A stretch of DNA of 64,000 nt from Haloechinothrix sp033042135 (GCF_033042135.1 NZ_WBXM01000013.1:62001-126000); one strand, 5' to 3'. Positions 1 through 9,479 are shown, numbered from the stretch's first letter. Program-made: numbers and translations. Notes: generated from the sequence alone by a model not told the origin.

Positions 1-2
1 TC

Positions 3-53
3 CCCCGCACCCGGGACCTCCAGCAGCAGCCCGAGCTGGAGGGGAGCTCCTAA
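3..53 (+). CDS. possible 3' end of an upstream gene (partial)
   Basis: The first bases read as 16 sense codons ending in the residues PELEGSS and a TAA at 51-53, 30 bases before the first universal stress gene. A Gln/Glu/Ser-rich tail is plausible as a protein C-terminus, but the stretch is too short to prove coding. It could equally be non-coding leader. Confidence 0.25.
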   Translation, partial: PRTRDLQQQPELEGSS

Positions 54-83
54 CGTCGCTGGTGGTCAACACGAGGAGGAGAG

Positions 84-992
84 ATGGAGCTCGGTGATCA
101 CAATCGCCTGCCGATCGTCGTCGGGGTCGACGGGTCCGAGCAGTCACTCGTCGCCACCAGGTGGGCGGCGCGCGAGGCGCGGGCACGCGAGGTGCCGTTA
201 CTGCTGGTGCACGCGATGGGCGTGCCGAACATGTACATGGGGGTCGTGCCGCCGAGCGCGGAAGCCGTGACCGCGTTGCGTGAGGATGCCAGAACGATCC
301 TGGAGCAGGCAGCGCAGGTCGCGACCGCCACGGCGGAGGTCACCGTGGAAACCGCCCTGCGGTCGGACACGGTGGCAGCGGCGCTGCGCGCGGTCTCGCA
401 CCGCGCCCGGATGGTGGTGGTCGGGGCTTCCGGTTACGGTCGGTTCCTCGCCGGTGTGGCCATGGGAGCCACCCCGGTCCAGGTCGCCTCACACGCGGCC
501 TGCCCGGTGGTGGTGATCCGGGGGCAGTTCGCCGACCAGCTTCCCGAAACCGCTCCGATCGTCGTCGGCATCGACGGCAGCGAGCTCTCCGACGAAGCGC
601 TCGGTCACGCGTACGAGATCGCCGCGCACCGTGCCGCGCCGTTGATCGCCGTGCACGCCTGGAGCGACCAAGACACCGAGATCCTGTTCAGCGCATCGCG
701 CGCGCACTTCGACTGGGAGCTGCCCTCGGAGACCGAGCAGCGGGTACTGGCCGAGCGTCTCGCCGGGTGGGCTGACAAGTACCCGGATGTCGTGGTGGAG
801 CGCGTCGTCGTGCGCGACAAGCCGCGCCACAAGCTGCTTGAGCTCAGCTCGGGTGCGCAGCTGGTGGTCGTGGGTAGCCGAGGCAGGGGCGGGTTCGCCG
901 GCTTGCTGCTCGGTTCCACGAGCCAGGCCCTGATGCATCATGCCGCCTGCCCGGTGATGGTGGTCCGGCCCGCAGCAACGGCAAGTGCGTGA
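84..992 (+). CDS. universal stress protein, two UspA domains
   Basis: A 302-residue tandem UspA protein of the actinobacterial kind (family of mycobacterial Rv2005c/Rv2623). Domain 1 is about residues 9-145 (it opens PIVVGVDGSEQS) and domain 2 about 155-297 (PIVVGIDGSELS). Domain 2 keeps the ATP-binding pattern G-x2-G-x9-G-S (GSRGRGGFAGLLLGS); domain 1 has one extra residue in the loop, so its nucleotide binding may differ. In mycobacteria such proteins bind ATP and slow growth under hypoxia. A strong AGGAGG-type ribosome site just before ATG 84 fixes the start. It is the first of three Usp genes in this cluster. The family assignment is firm; the role in dormancy is inference. Confidence 0.93.
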   Translation: MELGDHNRLPIVVGVDGSEQSLVATRWAAREARAREVPLLLVHAMGVPNMYMGVVPPSAEAVTALREDARTILEQAAQVATATAEVTVETALRSDTVAAALRAVSHRARMVVVGASGYGRFLAGVAMGATPVQVASHAACPVVVIRGQFADQLPETAPIVVGIDGSELSDEALGHAYEIAAHRAAPLIAVHAWSDQDTEILFSASRAHFDWELPSETEQRVLAERLAGWADKYPDVVVERVVVRDKPRHKLLELSSGAQLVVVGSRGRGGFAGLLLGSTSQALMHHAACPVMVVRPAATASA

Positions 993-1014
993 CCAACCGA
1001 TCCTGGAGTGTCCG

Positions 1015-1278
1015 ATGTATCCCGTAGAAGCGAACGAACAGGATGACCTCGATGAACCCTTTGTGGTTGGGCCGAGTACGCCGTTCCAGGACATCCTCTT
1101 GATGTTGCACGCCACCGATATCGATTCCGCGCGCCTTGTCGACGGCAGCGGGAACCCGCTCGGCAGGGTGTATCGGGAGGCGGCGACCCGCATCTCCGCA
1201 CCGGCCGGTTCCGTCTCGACGGATCAGCGGCTGGATGCCGGGATCCACGGTTTCCGCCCGGCGGCATTCGGCATGTGA
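1015..1278 (+). CDS. small protein resembling half a CBS domain pair
   Basis: An 87-residue protein starting at ATG 1015, with GGAG seven bases upstream; an earlier in-frame start at 985 would overlap the Usp gene. Residues about 16-55 follow the CBS motif: a beta strand and helix (STPFQDILLMLHATDIDSA), then LVDGSGNPLGRV, which matches the typical VVD-x-G-x-LG-x-V strand. Only one CBS unit is present; a normal Bateman module needs two, so it would have to dimerise or be a relic. CBS proteins such as Hrp1 (Rv2626c) sit beside Usp genes in the mycobacterial dormancy regulon, which fits the neighbours here. Function unknown. Confidence 0.6.
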   Translation: MYPVEANEQDDLDEPFVVGPSTPFQDILLMLHATDIDSARLVDGSGNPLGRVYREAATRISAPAGSVSTDQRLDAGIHGFRPAAFGM

Positions 1279-1325
1279 GGCCGCGTGACGTGGACTGGAG
1301 AGGGCGCAGGCAGGGGTGACGGGCG

Positions 1326-3986
1326 ATGACGGCGACAGCAGGCAGCCGTATGCTGCTCGCCTCGGGAGCCGTTGTGACGATCCGGCGGCTGGAAACCACC
1401 GACGCGCCCGCGGTGGTGGCGTTGCACGCGAGCCTCGATGAACTGGACCGGCGCCTGCGCTTCCTCGGCCCGGTACCCCACCGGCTGGACCAGTGGGTCA
1501 GGGGCGTGCTCGATCCCGCCGTGCGGGGACGGCTCGCGGTGGGGGCGTTCCGGCATGGCGAGCTTGTCGGTATGGCGACCTGGGGGGTGCTGCGCGACCC
1601 GGCCGAGGCGGAGGTCTCCCTCGTCGTGCATCGTTCGGTGCAGGGACAAGGGGTCGGTACCCTGCTGCTGGAGGCGCTCGTCAGCTACGCCTTCAGGCTC
1701 GGCATTCGCCGGTTCGTCGCAGAGGTATCGGGCGAGAACGTGCGGATGATGCGGGTGTTCGACGACCTCGGTCTGCCTTGCACGGTTGTCCCATCCGGAC
1801 CGCACCGCGAAGTGATCGTAGCGGTCGCACCGGATGAGCGGTACCACGACGCTGTGGTTGAGCGCGAACGCCACGCCAACCGGACGAGCCTACGACCGCT
1901 CCTGCTGCCTGCCTCGGTGACGGTCATCGGGGCGAGCCGCACACCCGGCCGCGTAGGACACGCGGTGGTGGCCACGATCCTCGCGAGCGAGTACAGGGGC
2001 GAGCTCACCGTCGTCAACCCGCACGCCGAGCAGGTGCTGGGGGTGTCCTCGTACGCCACGGTCGCGCAGCTGCCGTCGGTCGCGGAGCTGGCGGTGGTCT
2101 GCGTACCCGCGCGCAGCGCCGCGGCGGTCGTCGAGGAGTGCGGCAGGCACGGTGTCGCCGGCATCGTCATGCTCACCTCCGGGATCACCGGAACCCTGCT
2201 GGAACGGCAGATCCGGGATTCGCTGGTGCGCTACGGCATGCGACTGATCGGGCCGAACTGTGTCGGCATCGCCAGCACCCACCCGTCGATCTCGTTGAAC
2301 GCGACGTTCCTCGAGGGGCCGGTCCGGGCGGGCTCGGTCGGGGTCGTGACCCAGTCGGGTGGGGTGGGGATCGCGATCGCCGAGCTACTGGACACCTTGG
2401 AGGTCGGCATATCGACACTGGTGTCGACCGGGGACAAGTACGACGTCAGCGGCAACGATCTGCTGCTGTGGTACCTGGACGATCCCGCCACCGCGGCGGT
2501 CGTGCTCTACGTGGAGTCGTTCGGGAACCCGAGGAAGTTCAGCAGGATCGCGCGCGTGCTGGCCCGCCGCAAACCGGTGCTCGCGGTGCGTGCGGGCAGC
2601 ACCGATGCCGGGCAGCGAGCGGCAGCGTCGCATACCGCGGCCACGGCGACTCCGGTACTCAGCAGGGACCTGCTGTTCGAACAGGCCGGTGTGATCGCGG
2701 TCGATAACCTGAGCGAACTCGTCGGGGTGCTGGCCGCACACGCCTGGCAACCGCTTCCGCGCGGCCCGCGTGTGGCGGTGGTCAGCAACGCGGGTGGCCT
2801 GGGGGTGCTGGCCACCGACGCATGCCTGCGGTACGGTCTCCGACTGGCCGAGCTCGCACCGTCGACGCGGCGGACGCTGCGCCGGTTGTTGCCGAAGGCC
2901 CCTGGAGTGGCCAATCCACTGGACACCGGGGCAGCGGTGGACGGAGCGACCTTCGGCGCGTGCGTGACCGCGGTGGCGGCCGATGAGGGTGTGGACATCG
3001 TGATCGCCGAGGGCGTGGCCACCGCCCTTGGCGATCCGGCACGGGCACTGCCGGAGTGCGCACCGGACGACGGCACCGTCCTGGTTGCCGTGCGATCGGG
3101 GCAGCTTCCCACGGTGATGCCGCTGCGTGACGCAGGAGGGAAGCCCGTCATGCCGTGCTACGGCGACGCCGACTTGGCGCTGTCGAGCGTGGCACACCTG
3201 GCGCGCTACACGGCATGGTTGGCGGAACCGGCTGGGCGCCTTCCCGAACTCGGGGACCTGCGGGAGGCACAGGCGCGGTCACTGGTCGACGGGTGGCTCG
3301 CCGACAACCCCGACGGTGGATGGCTCGTCCCTGAGGCGACCGACGCGCTGTTGCGTTCGTTGGGGTTTCCCGTCGTCGACACGGTACGGGCCGAGAACGA
3401 GGACGAGGCCGCTGCCGCTCTGCGGCGATTCGACGCTCCTGTCGCCATCAAGGTGGTCGCGACCGGGCTGCTGCACAAGGCGCGCGAAGGCGGCGTCGTG
3501 CTGGACGTCGAGAACGAACACGCGGCACGGGAGGCATTCCGGACCCTGCGCGGGACCTTCGGCGAACGCTTCGAGTCGGTGCTCGTGCAGCCCATGCTCC
3601 GTGGCGAGCGCGAGCTGCTGTTCGGGCTGCACAACGACGGTGTTTTCGGCCCTCTCGTGGTCTTCGGCCTCGGTGGTACCGATACCGACCTGCTGGACGA
3701 CAGGACGGCTCGCTTGGTGCCGCTGACGGACGCGAACGCTCACCGGATGGTGCGCGACCTGCGGTGCTCGCCCGCCCTGCTCGCAGGTGGGGATCCCGAG
3801 GAGCTGGAGCGGCTACTGTTGCGCGTGAGCGCCATGGCCGAACTGCTGCCGGAGGTGGCAGAGCTCGACCTGAACCCGGTGCTGATGAGCAACGCGGGGT
3901 GTGTCGCGTTGGACGCACGAGTCCTGCTGCGACCGCTCCCTCGCACCAAGGAGTCCGCGGACTTTCCCCGGTCGCTGCTTACCTGA
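1326..3986 (+). CDS. GNAT acetyltransferase fused to NDP-forming acyl-CoA synthetase-like protein
   Basis: An 886-residue fusion. Residues about 10-165 form a GNAT domain with the acetyl-CoA loop (QGQGVGTLLLEAL). Then come a CoA-binding Rossmann domain (about 190-285, VIGASRTPGRVG), a succinyl-CoA-ligase-like domain with the Gly-rich loop TQSGGVGIA and the ASHTA segment holding the histidine that is phosphorylated in ADP-forming acetyl-CoA synthetases, and a C-terminal ATP-grasp domain (about 660-870). Related Pat proteins acetylate lysines of acyl-CoA synthetases. Here the catalytic-type His-Thr is retained, so ligase activity is possible as well as protein acetylation. It starts at ATG 1326 and lies between Usp genes, suggesting a role in energy-stress metabolism (inference). 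Confidence 0.9.
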   Translation: MTATAGSRMLLASGAVVTIRRLETTDAPAVVALHASLDELDRRLRFLGPVPHRLDQWVRGVLDPAVRGRLAVGAFRHGELVGMATWGVLRDPAEAEVSLVVHRSVQGQGVGTLLLEALVSYAFRLGIRRFVAEVSGENVRMMRVFDDLGLPCTVVPSGPHREVIVAVAPDERYHDAVVERERHANRTSLRPLLLPASVTVIGASRTPGRVGHAVVATILASEYRGELTVVNPHAEQVLGVSSYATVAQLPSVAELAVVCVPARSAAAVVEECGRHGVAGIVMLTSGITGTLLERQIRDSLVRYGMRLIGPNCVGIASTHPSISLNATFLEGPVRAGSVGVVTQSGGVGIAIAELLDTLEVGISTLVSTGDKYDVSGNDLLLWYLDDPATAAVVLYVESFGNPRKFSRIARVLARRKPVLAVRAGSTDAGQRAAASHTAATATPVLSRDLLFEQAGVIAVDNLSELVGVLAAHAWQPLPRGPRVAVVSNAGGLGVLATDACLRYGLRLAELAPSTRRTLRRLLPKAPGVANPLDTGAAVDGATFGACVTAVAADEGVDIVIAEGVATALGDPARALPECAPDDGTVLVAVRSGQLPTVMPLRDAGGKPVMPCYGDADLALSSVAHLARYTAWLAEPAGRLPELGDLREAQARSLVDGWLADNPDGGWLVPEATDALLRSLGFPVVDTVRAENEDEAAAALRRFDAPVAIKVVATGLLHKAREGGVVLDVENEHAAREAFRTLRGTFGERFESVLVQPMLRGERELLFGLHNDGVFGPLVVFGLGGTDTDLLDDRTARLVPLTDANAHRMVRDLRCSPALLAGGDPEELERLLLRVSAMAELLPEVAELDLNPVLMSNAGCVALDARVLLRPLPRTKESADFPRSLLT

Positions 3987-4020
3987 GCCCACCGCGCCCG
4001 TCCGCCCGTGACCGTACCAA

Positions 4021-4035
4021 GGGACCAACGGCCCC
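4021..4035. promoter_or_regulatory. candidate DosR/DevR-type box
   Basis: GGGAC-CAAC-GGCCC followed by C matches the 5-4-5 layout of the mycobacterial DosR box (GGGAC-N4-GTCCC) with one mismatch in the right arm. It lies about 95 bases upstream of the Usp gene starting at 4131. No DosR/DosS pair is in the window, so the assignment rests on sequence similarity and on the dormancy-type gene set. Confidence 0.4.
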
Positions 4036-4130
4036 GTAATCGTCCTCGGAAGTCCCCTGCGCAGGCCGTGCCCGACCGGTGACGCTGGACAGGGCAACTC
4101 GCCGACCGCAACAGACGAGGAGGTGTCGTC

Positions 4131-5048
4131 ATGTACGCCATGGACACTGCCGGAACCCAGCCTCCCGTGGTTGCCGGAGTCGACGGGTCGGACAGTGCTC
4201 TCGAGGCAGTCAGGTGGGCCGCGCGGGAAGCGCAGCGGCGCGCGGCACCGTTGCGGTTGGTGCACGCCTACAGCGTCCCGGCCCTGCCACCGTGTGAGAC
4301 AGCGGCGGTGGTCGCGGCGTTCAACCAGCAGGGCTCGGCGTGGCTGGACGCAGCCCGTGCCGTCGCCGAGGAGGCTGCTCCGGGTTCCTCACCCAGTTGT
4401 GTGACGTTAGCCGGTAGCGGTGCCGAACGCCTCGTCGCTGAGTCGCAGGACGCGGAGCTGGTGGTGGTCGGCTCACGCGGACTCGGCGGCTTCGCCGAGC
4501 AGCTCGTTGGGTCGGTCGCTGTCGCGCTGGCCACCTACGGTGCGTGCCCCGTCGTGGTGGTTCGCAGCGCCACGGAGCACGTACCGGTACCGACCAGAGG
4601 GCCCGTGGTGGTGGGCGTCGACGGCTCTGCGGCAGGCGACGGCCCCCTCGCATTCGCGTTCGACACGGCCGCACGGCTCGGTGCGCAGCTCGTCGCGGTG
4701 CACACGTGGTCTGATCTGACACAGTACGGGGCCTGGAACTCGCTGGGTGGCGCGACCAGCTACGAGGAACGGTACGAGTCGAAGCGGGCCGAGCTCACCG
4801 GCTGGCTCGCGGGCTGGCGGGAGAAGTACCCGGACGTCGGGGTCACCGAGATCGTGCTCCGTGACAGGCCGGTCCGTGGTCTGCTCGACACCGCGGCACA
4901 CGCAGGCGGCGTGGGTGCCCAGTTACTGGTCATCGGCTCGCGCGGCCCGGCACCGGCGACCGGTATGACGCTCGGCTCCACCAGCTGGTCGCTGCTGCAC
5001 TACGCGGAATGCCCACTCGCGGTGGTCCGCGTGGGCCTGGGCTGGTGA
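4131..5048 (+). CDS. universal stress protein, two UspA domains
   Basis: A 305-residue tandem UspA protein. Both halves keep the nucleotide-binding pattern G-x2-G-x9-G-S: GSRGLGGFAEQLVGS near residue 118 and GSRGPAPATGMTLGS near residue 278. Each half opens with the usual VAGVDGSD / VVGVDGSA strand and loop. AGGAGG upstream of ATG 4131 supports the start. It follows a candidate DosR-like box and ends nine bases before the P-type ATPase start, so the two are probably co-transcribed, together with the SDR behind them. In M. tuberculosis a Usp gene (Rv1996) also adjoins the ATPase gene ctpF (Rv1997), a known arrangement in the DosR regulon. Confidence 0.93.
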   Translation: MYAMDTAGTQPPVVAGVDGSDSALEAVRWAAREAQRRAAPLRLVHAYSVPALPPCETAAVVAAFNQQGSAWLDAARAVAEEAAPGSSPSCVTLAGSGAERLVAESQDAELVVVGSRGLGGFAEQLVGSVAVALATYGACPVVVVRSATEHVPVPTRGPVVVGVDGSAAGDGPLAFAFDTAARLGAQLVAVHTWSDLTQYGAWNSLGGATSYEERYESKRAELTGWLAGWREKYPDVGVTEIVLRDRPVRGLLDTAAHAGGVGAQLLVIGSRGPAPATGMTLGSTSWSLLHYAECPLAVVRVGLGW

Positions 5049-5057
5049 GCGGGCAGC

Positions 5058-7829
5058 ATGCGAGCCGCTGAGATGCGGGCAGCCGCACCGCTCGTCGACG
5101 CGCCGCACAGCGCCACAGCGGACGAGGTGCTCGTGGCGTTGCGATCGGACTCCAGTGCCGGGCTGACCCCGGACGAGTCCCGCGAGCGCGTCTCCCGGTA
5201 CGGCCGCAACGAACTGCCGCGCGCCGCCGGCCCCGGGGTGCTGCGCAGGTGGTGGAACCAGATCCGCAACCCGCTGGTGCTGGTGCTCGTCGCGGCGGGC
5301 ACGACCACGCTGGCGATCGGGCACTACGTGGATTCGGCCGTCATCTTCGGCGTGGTCGTGCTCAACGCGATCGTCGGCTATGTGCAGGAGTCTCGCGCTC
5401 GCCAGGCGCTTGACGCGCTGACCCGGTTGGTGCGCACCGACTGCACGGTGCTGCGCGCGGGACAGCGTCACACCGTGCCCTCGGCGGAACTCGTCCCCGG
5501 CGATGTCGTGATGCTCGAGGCAGGTGACCGCGTTCCCGCGGACGCCAGGCTGCTGGCCACCAGGGATCTGGAGTGTGACGAGTCGGCGTTGACCGGAGAG
5601 TCGCTGCCAGCGGCCAAGACCACCGAACCGGTGCCAGAGCGTGCGCCGTTGGCCTCGCGCTCGTGCCTGGTCCACTCCGGCACGCTCGTCACGAGGGGCA
5701 CGGCGCGCGCGGTGGTCGTCGCGACGGGCCTGGACACCGAGATCGGCGCGGTACAGGGCATGGTCGCTGCCGCCGAGGCACCCCCGACACCGTTGACTCG
5801 AAAGCTGACCAAGTTCAGCAAACAGCTCACCGTCGCGATCGTCGCGGTAGCCGTGGTCACCTTCGCCGCTGGCGTGCTCCGCGGTAGCGCTCCCGTGGAG
5901 ATGTTCATCGCCGCGGTCGCCCTTGCCGTGGCCGCGATTCCGGAAGGCCTGCCCGCGGTGGTCACAGTGGTGCTGGCGATCGGCGTGGTTCGCATGTCCC
6001 GGCGCCGGGCGGTGGTGCGTCACCTGCCCGCCGTGGAGACATTGGGAAGCACCACCGTCATCTGCTCGGACAAGACGGGAACCATCACGGCGAACGAGAT
6101 GACCGTGGTCGACGTGATCGCCGCGGGGGAGGTGTACTCGGTGAGCGGAACCGGGTTCTCGCCGGAAGGCGAGCTGAACCACCGGGACAGCCCCATCGAC
6201 CTGCTCGGTCACCCCGCGCTGGTTGAGTGCCTGGTGACCGCGGTGCTGTGCAACGACGCGGAGCTGCGCCACGAGCAGGGCCGCTGGCACGCGGTCGGTG
6301 ATCCCACCGAGGTCGCCTTGCTGACCGTGGCGGGCAAGGCTGGTCTGGACTGGACGGTGCTGCGGCGCAACGCCGCGCGGGTGGACGAGCTGCCGTTCGA
6401 GTCCCAGCGGCGCATGATGGCCACCCTCAACCGGGAGAGCGACGGCACCGTGATCGGCCATGCCAAGGGGGCGGTCGAGCGGATCGTCGAGTGGTGCGAC
6501 AGTGCCATGGCGCCCGACGAGTCGCGGGTACCGCTGGATACCGACGCCGTGCTGGAACGGGCGCACACACTTGCCGCCCAGGGCTTGCGGGTGCTGGCGT
6601 GCGCCAGGTTCCGCCCGCGTGACGGCACACCCGCCCTCGATGAGCAGGATGTACGCGGCAGGATGATGCTGGTGGGGCTCATCGCGATGCACGACGCCCC
6701 ACGCGAGGGGGTCGTCGAGGCGGTGGCGGCCTGCCACCAGGCAGGTGTCGCGGTCAAGATGATCACGGGGGACCATCCGGAGACCGCGCGTCGCGTCGCG
6801 GCCGAGATCGGACTGGGAGCACGTGGGGGCGAGCCCGCCGTCGTGACCGGCGCTGAGCTGGCACAGCTGGCGGCGGACGCGTTCGACGTCGCCGCCGTCG
6901 ACACGGACGTGTTCGCCCGTGTCTCACCGGCACAGAAGCTCGACCTGGTTGAGGCGTTTCAGCGGCAGGGGCACGTCGTGGCGATGACCGGCGACGGGAT
7001 CAACGACGCCCCCGCGTTGCGGAAGGCCGATATCGGGGTCGCGATGGGCACGGTCGGGACCGAAGCCGCACGCGATGCGTCGGACATGGTGCTCGCCGAC
7101 GACGACTTCACCTCGATCGAGGCCGCGGTGGAAGAGGGTCGGGGCGTCTTCGACAACCTGCGCAAGTTCATCACCTGGATACTGCCGACCAACGTCGGCC
7201 AAGGGCTGGTGATCCTGACTGCGGTCGTGCTCGGCATGACACTGCCGGTGCTCCCGGTCCAGGTGTTGTGGATCAACATGACCACCGCCGTCGTGCTCGG
7301 ACTGACGCTCGCCTTCGAGGCGAAGGAACCGGGGATCATGCTGCGGCCGCCACGGCCACCGAGACGCCCGTTGCTGACTACCGACCTGGTACGGCGGATC
7401 CTGCTGGTCTCCGCAGTGCTGGTAGCGGGGGCGTTCACGGCGTTCCAGCTGCAGCAGCACAGTGGACACTCACTCGACGTCGCTCGTACCACGGCGATCA
7501 ACGTCATCATCTTCGCGATGATCGCGTTCTTGCTGAGCTGCCGATCGCTGGAACGTTTCATCGCGTTCCGGGTGAACTGGTGGCTGTTCGGGGGTATCGG
7601 GCTGATGGTGCTGCTGCAACTGGCGTTGACGTACGCGCCGGTAATGCAGGTGCTGTTCCACACGGCCGCGATTGGCGCCGACGGGTGGCTGCTCGTGCTG
7701 GCGTTCACGGCGCTCACGTATCTCGTCGTGGAACTCGACAAGGCGCTGTGGCGCCACAAGGACACCCGCGCCGAGCGGGTGACGGTACAACAAGGGAAGG
7801 GACATCGTCATGGGACGTTTCGACGGTAA
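5058..7829 (+). CDS. cation-translocating P-type ATPase (CtpF/PMR1-like, P2A type)
   Basis: A 923-residue P-type ATPase: an N-terminal cation ATPase domain, the actuator with LTGES, membrane helix 4 motif IPEGLP (about residue 296), the phosphorylation site CSDKTGT with Asp338, the nucleotide-binding domain, the hinge motif TGDGINDAP (about 640), and six C-terminal membrane helices. The PEGL motif and domain plan point to the Ca2+/Mn2+ or Na+ transporting P2 group, not heavy-metal P1B pumps, as there is no CPC and no N-terminal metal-binding CxxC. Mycobacterial CtpF is DosR-regulated and expels calcium. Here it sits between Usp and SDR genes; its last 20 bases overlap the SDR start, indicating one operon. 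Substrate not provable from sequence. Confidence 0.93.
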   Translation: MRAAEMRAAAPLVDAPHSATADEVLVALRSDSSAGLTPDESRERVSRYGRNELPRAAGPGVLRRWWNQIRNPLVLVLVAAGTTTLAIGHYVDSAVIFGVVVLNAIVGYVQESRARQALDALTRLVRTDCTVLRAGQRHTVPSAELVPGDVVMLEAGDRVPADARLLATRDLECDESALTGESLPAAKTTEPVPERAPLASRSCLVHSGTLVTRGTARAVVVATGLDTEIGAVQGMVAAAEAPPTPLTRKLTKFSKQLTVAIVAVAVVTFAAGVLRGSAPVEMFIAAVALAVAAIPEGLPAVVTVVLAIGVVRMSRRRAVVRHLPAVETLGSTTVICSDKTGTITANEMTVVDVIAAGEVYSVSGTGFSPEGELNHRDSPIDLLGHPALVECLVTAVLCNDAELRHEQGRWHAVGDPTEVALLTVAGKAGLDWTVLRRNAARVDELPFESQRRMMATLNRESDGTVIGHAKGAVERIVEWCDSAMAPDESRVPLDTDAVLERAHTLAAQGLRVLACARFRPRDGTPALDEQDVRGRMMLVGLIAMHDAPREGVVEAVAACHQAGVAVKMITGDHPETARRVAAEIGLGARGGEPAVVTGAELAQLAADAFDVAAVDTDVFARVSPAQKLDLVEAFQRQGHVVAMTGDGINDAPALRKADIGVAMGTVGTEAARDASDMVLADDDFTSIEAAVEEGRGVFDNLRKFITWILPTNVGQGLVILTAVVLGMTLPVLPVQVLWINMTTAVVLGLTLAFEAKEPGIMLRPPRPPRRPLLTTDLVRRILLVSAVLVAGAFTAFQLQQHSGHSLDVARTTAINVIIFAMIAFLLSCRSLERFIAFRVNWWLFGGIGLMVLLQLALTYAPVMQVLFHTAAIGADGWLLVLAFTALTYLVVELDKALWRHKDTRAERVTVQQGKGHRHGTFRR

Positions 7830-8547
7830 GCGAGTGTTGATCACGGGTGGTGCGCGCGGCATCGGTACCGCAACTGCGCGCGGCTTCGCAGAGGAAGGCG
7901 CCGAGGTCTTCATCGCCGATGTGCTCGACGATGAGGGGCGCGCGGTCGCGGCCGAGATCCAGGGTGCGCGCTTCGTGCATCTGGACGTCACGGTGGAAGC
8001 GGACTGGCGCGCAGCATTGGAGGAGGTGCACCTGCACGGCCCTCTCGACGTGCTGGTGAACAATGCGGGCGTACTCGAGTTCGGTTCGATAGCCGAACAG
8101 GATCCGAAGAGCTTCCACCATGTACTGGAGATCAACCTCTATGGTCCGTGGCTGGGTATGCATGTCGCTGCCGATTCGCTCCGGGCGGCGAAGGGCGTCG
8201 TCGTCAACATCTCCTCGATCGCAGGAATGATGGGATACAGCAACCTCGGCGCCTACGTGGCCAGCAAGTGGGGGTTGCGTGGGTTGACCAAGACAGCGGC
8301 ACTGGAGCTCGCGACGAGTCACGTCCGGGTGTGCTCGATCCACCCCGGACCGATCCGGACGCCGATGACCTCGGTTGTCGACGAGTCCATCGCGGGTGGG
8401 CAGCCGATTCCACGGTTCGGCAGCCCGGAGGAGGTCGCGAGCATGGTGCTGTACTTCGCGGGCGAGGCCACGTACTCCACGGGTACGGAGTTCGTCGTCG
8501 ACGGCGGGGCCACCGTCGGGTCGGTCGCGCTCGCGGACGTGTCGTGA
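7810..8547 (+). CDS. short-chain dehydrogenase/reductase
   Basis: A 245-residue classical SDR. The NAD(P) loop TGGARGIG lies near residues 12-19, NNAG near 86, the catalytic serine in NISSIAG, and Tyr149 and Lys153 in the YxxxK motif. An acidic residue after the second strand (FIADVLDD) favours NAD(H). The resemblance is to 3-alpha-hydroxysteroid or glucose-1-dehydrogenase-type members, but the substrate cannot be read off. The start at ATG 7810 has GGGAAGGGA ahead of it and lies inside the end of the ATPase gene, so translation is likely coupled. Confidence 0.9.
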   Translation: MGRFDGKRVLITGGARGIGTATARGFAEEGAEVFIADVLDDEGRAVAAEIQGARFVHLDVTVEADWRAALEEVHLHGPLDVLVNNAGVLEFGSIAEQDPKSFHHVLEINLYGPWLGMHVAADSLRAAKGVVVNISSIAGMMGYSNLGAYVASKWGLRGLTKTAALELATSHVRVCSIHPGPIRTPMTSVVDESIAGGQPIPRFGSPEEVASMVLYFAGEATYSTGTEFVVDGGATVGSVALADVS

Positions 8548-8554
8548 GAGGCCG

Positions 8555-9421
8555 GTGAGTACGGTGAGAGCGGCACAGCCGGGCGTGCCCCGGCACATAC
8601 TGGCGGCCAGCGACCTCTCCGCGCACGGTGCGCGCGCCGTGCGCAGGGGGGTCCAGCTGGCCCGCGAGCATGGAGCGGAGCTGTCGGTACTGCACGTGTC
8701 CTGCCCGCGCGCCGAATCGATGCCGCGCGGGCAGGCCGAAGCCAGGCTCGGTGCGCAGCTGCCACCCGAGGCCGCCGGAGACAGCAACGTCAAGGTGATG
8801 GTGCGGTGGCGGGATTCGAGCAGGTCCAGGGCCATCGCGTCGGTGGCCCGCGAACGCGATGCCGATCTCATCGTCCTCGGGGTGCGTCCCGGGCCGGGCC
8901 AGCCAGTGGGCAACACCCCGAAAGGTGTCACCGCCGCCGGTGGGATCCCGGTGCTGCTGGTGCGCGATGAGCCACGCCACGAGTACGCGACCGTGCTGCT
9001 GGCTGTGGATCGGTCGCCTGACTGTGTGTACGCGGCACAGTTCGGGCTGAGCCTCACGCCTGGAGCGAGTCACATCGTCGGCCACGCCGTTGTGATCGTC
9101 GGTGAGCAGTTGCTCCGGCTCCGCTCTGTGGAAGGGACCGAGCTGGACAGTCTCCGGGCGAGCGCGGCCGCCAACGAACGCCCGAGGATCGAGGCGATCG
9201 CCCGACGGCTGCGACCGCAGCCGGAGCGGATCGTCCTCGAACCGGGCCATCCACGCGATGCCGTTCCCCGACTGTGCAGGCGCTACGGGGCCGATCTCGT
9301 CGTGGTAGGCAAGGGAACCGGCGGGGTGATGGAGCGTGCGATCCTCGGCAGCGTGAGTGCGTTCCTGATCCGGTGGGCACCGTCTGATGTGCTCGTCGTC
9401 CCGGGTGAGCGAACGTCGTGA
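8555..9421 (+). CDS. divergent universal stress protein, two UspA-like domains
   Basis: I start this at GTG 8555 (288 residues), seven bases after the SDR stop; a longer frame to 8375 lies inside the SDR gene. The first UspA fold is visible from HILAASDLSAHGARAV through DLIVLGVRPG; the second ends VVVGKGTGGVMERAILGS. The nucleotide-binding glycines are degenerate: domain 1 lacks the motif and in domain 2 the second glycine is threonine. It may therefore be a non-ATP-binding member of the family. It is the last gene of the Usp-ATPase-SDR operon. Confidence 0.85.
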   Translation: MSTVRAAQPGVPRHILAASDLSAHGARAVRRGVQLAREHGAELSVLHVSCPRAESMPRGQAEARLGAQLPPEAAGDSNVKVMVRWRDSSRSRAIASVARERDADLIVLGVRPGPGQPVGNTPKGVTAAGGIPVLLVRDEPRHEYATVLLAVDRSPDCVYAAQFGLSLTPGASHIVGHAVVIVGEQLLRLRSVEGTELDSLRASAAANERPRIEAIARRLRPQPERIVLEPGHPRDAVPRLCRRYGADLVVVGKGTGGVMERAILGSVSAFLIRWAPSDVLVVPGERTS

Positions 9422-9479
9422 GCAGTCGCGCCGGTCGTTGTGCCAGCCGTCGCGACGGTCGGTGTTGAGCAGGTGAATC

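Noticed and set aside
11..26. GGGAC near the window start as a DosR box
   Set aside because: The right arm does not match (AGCAG for GTCCC).
489..1193. Long minus-strand frame opposite the first Usp gene
   Set aside because: It is a GC-bias shadow: no ribosome site, low-complexity Arg/His/Pro composition, and the plus-strand gene is clearly coding.
4923..6776. 617-residue minus-strand frame opposite the P-type ATPase
   Set aside because: Composition is His/Gln/Arg-rich with no domain; the ATPase motifs lie on the plus strand in the same bases.
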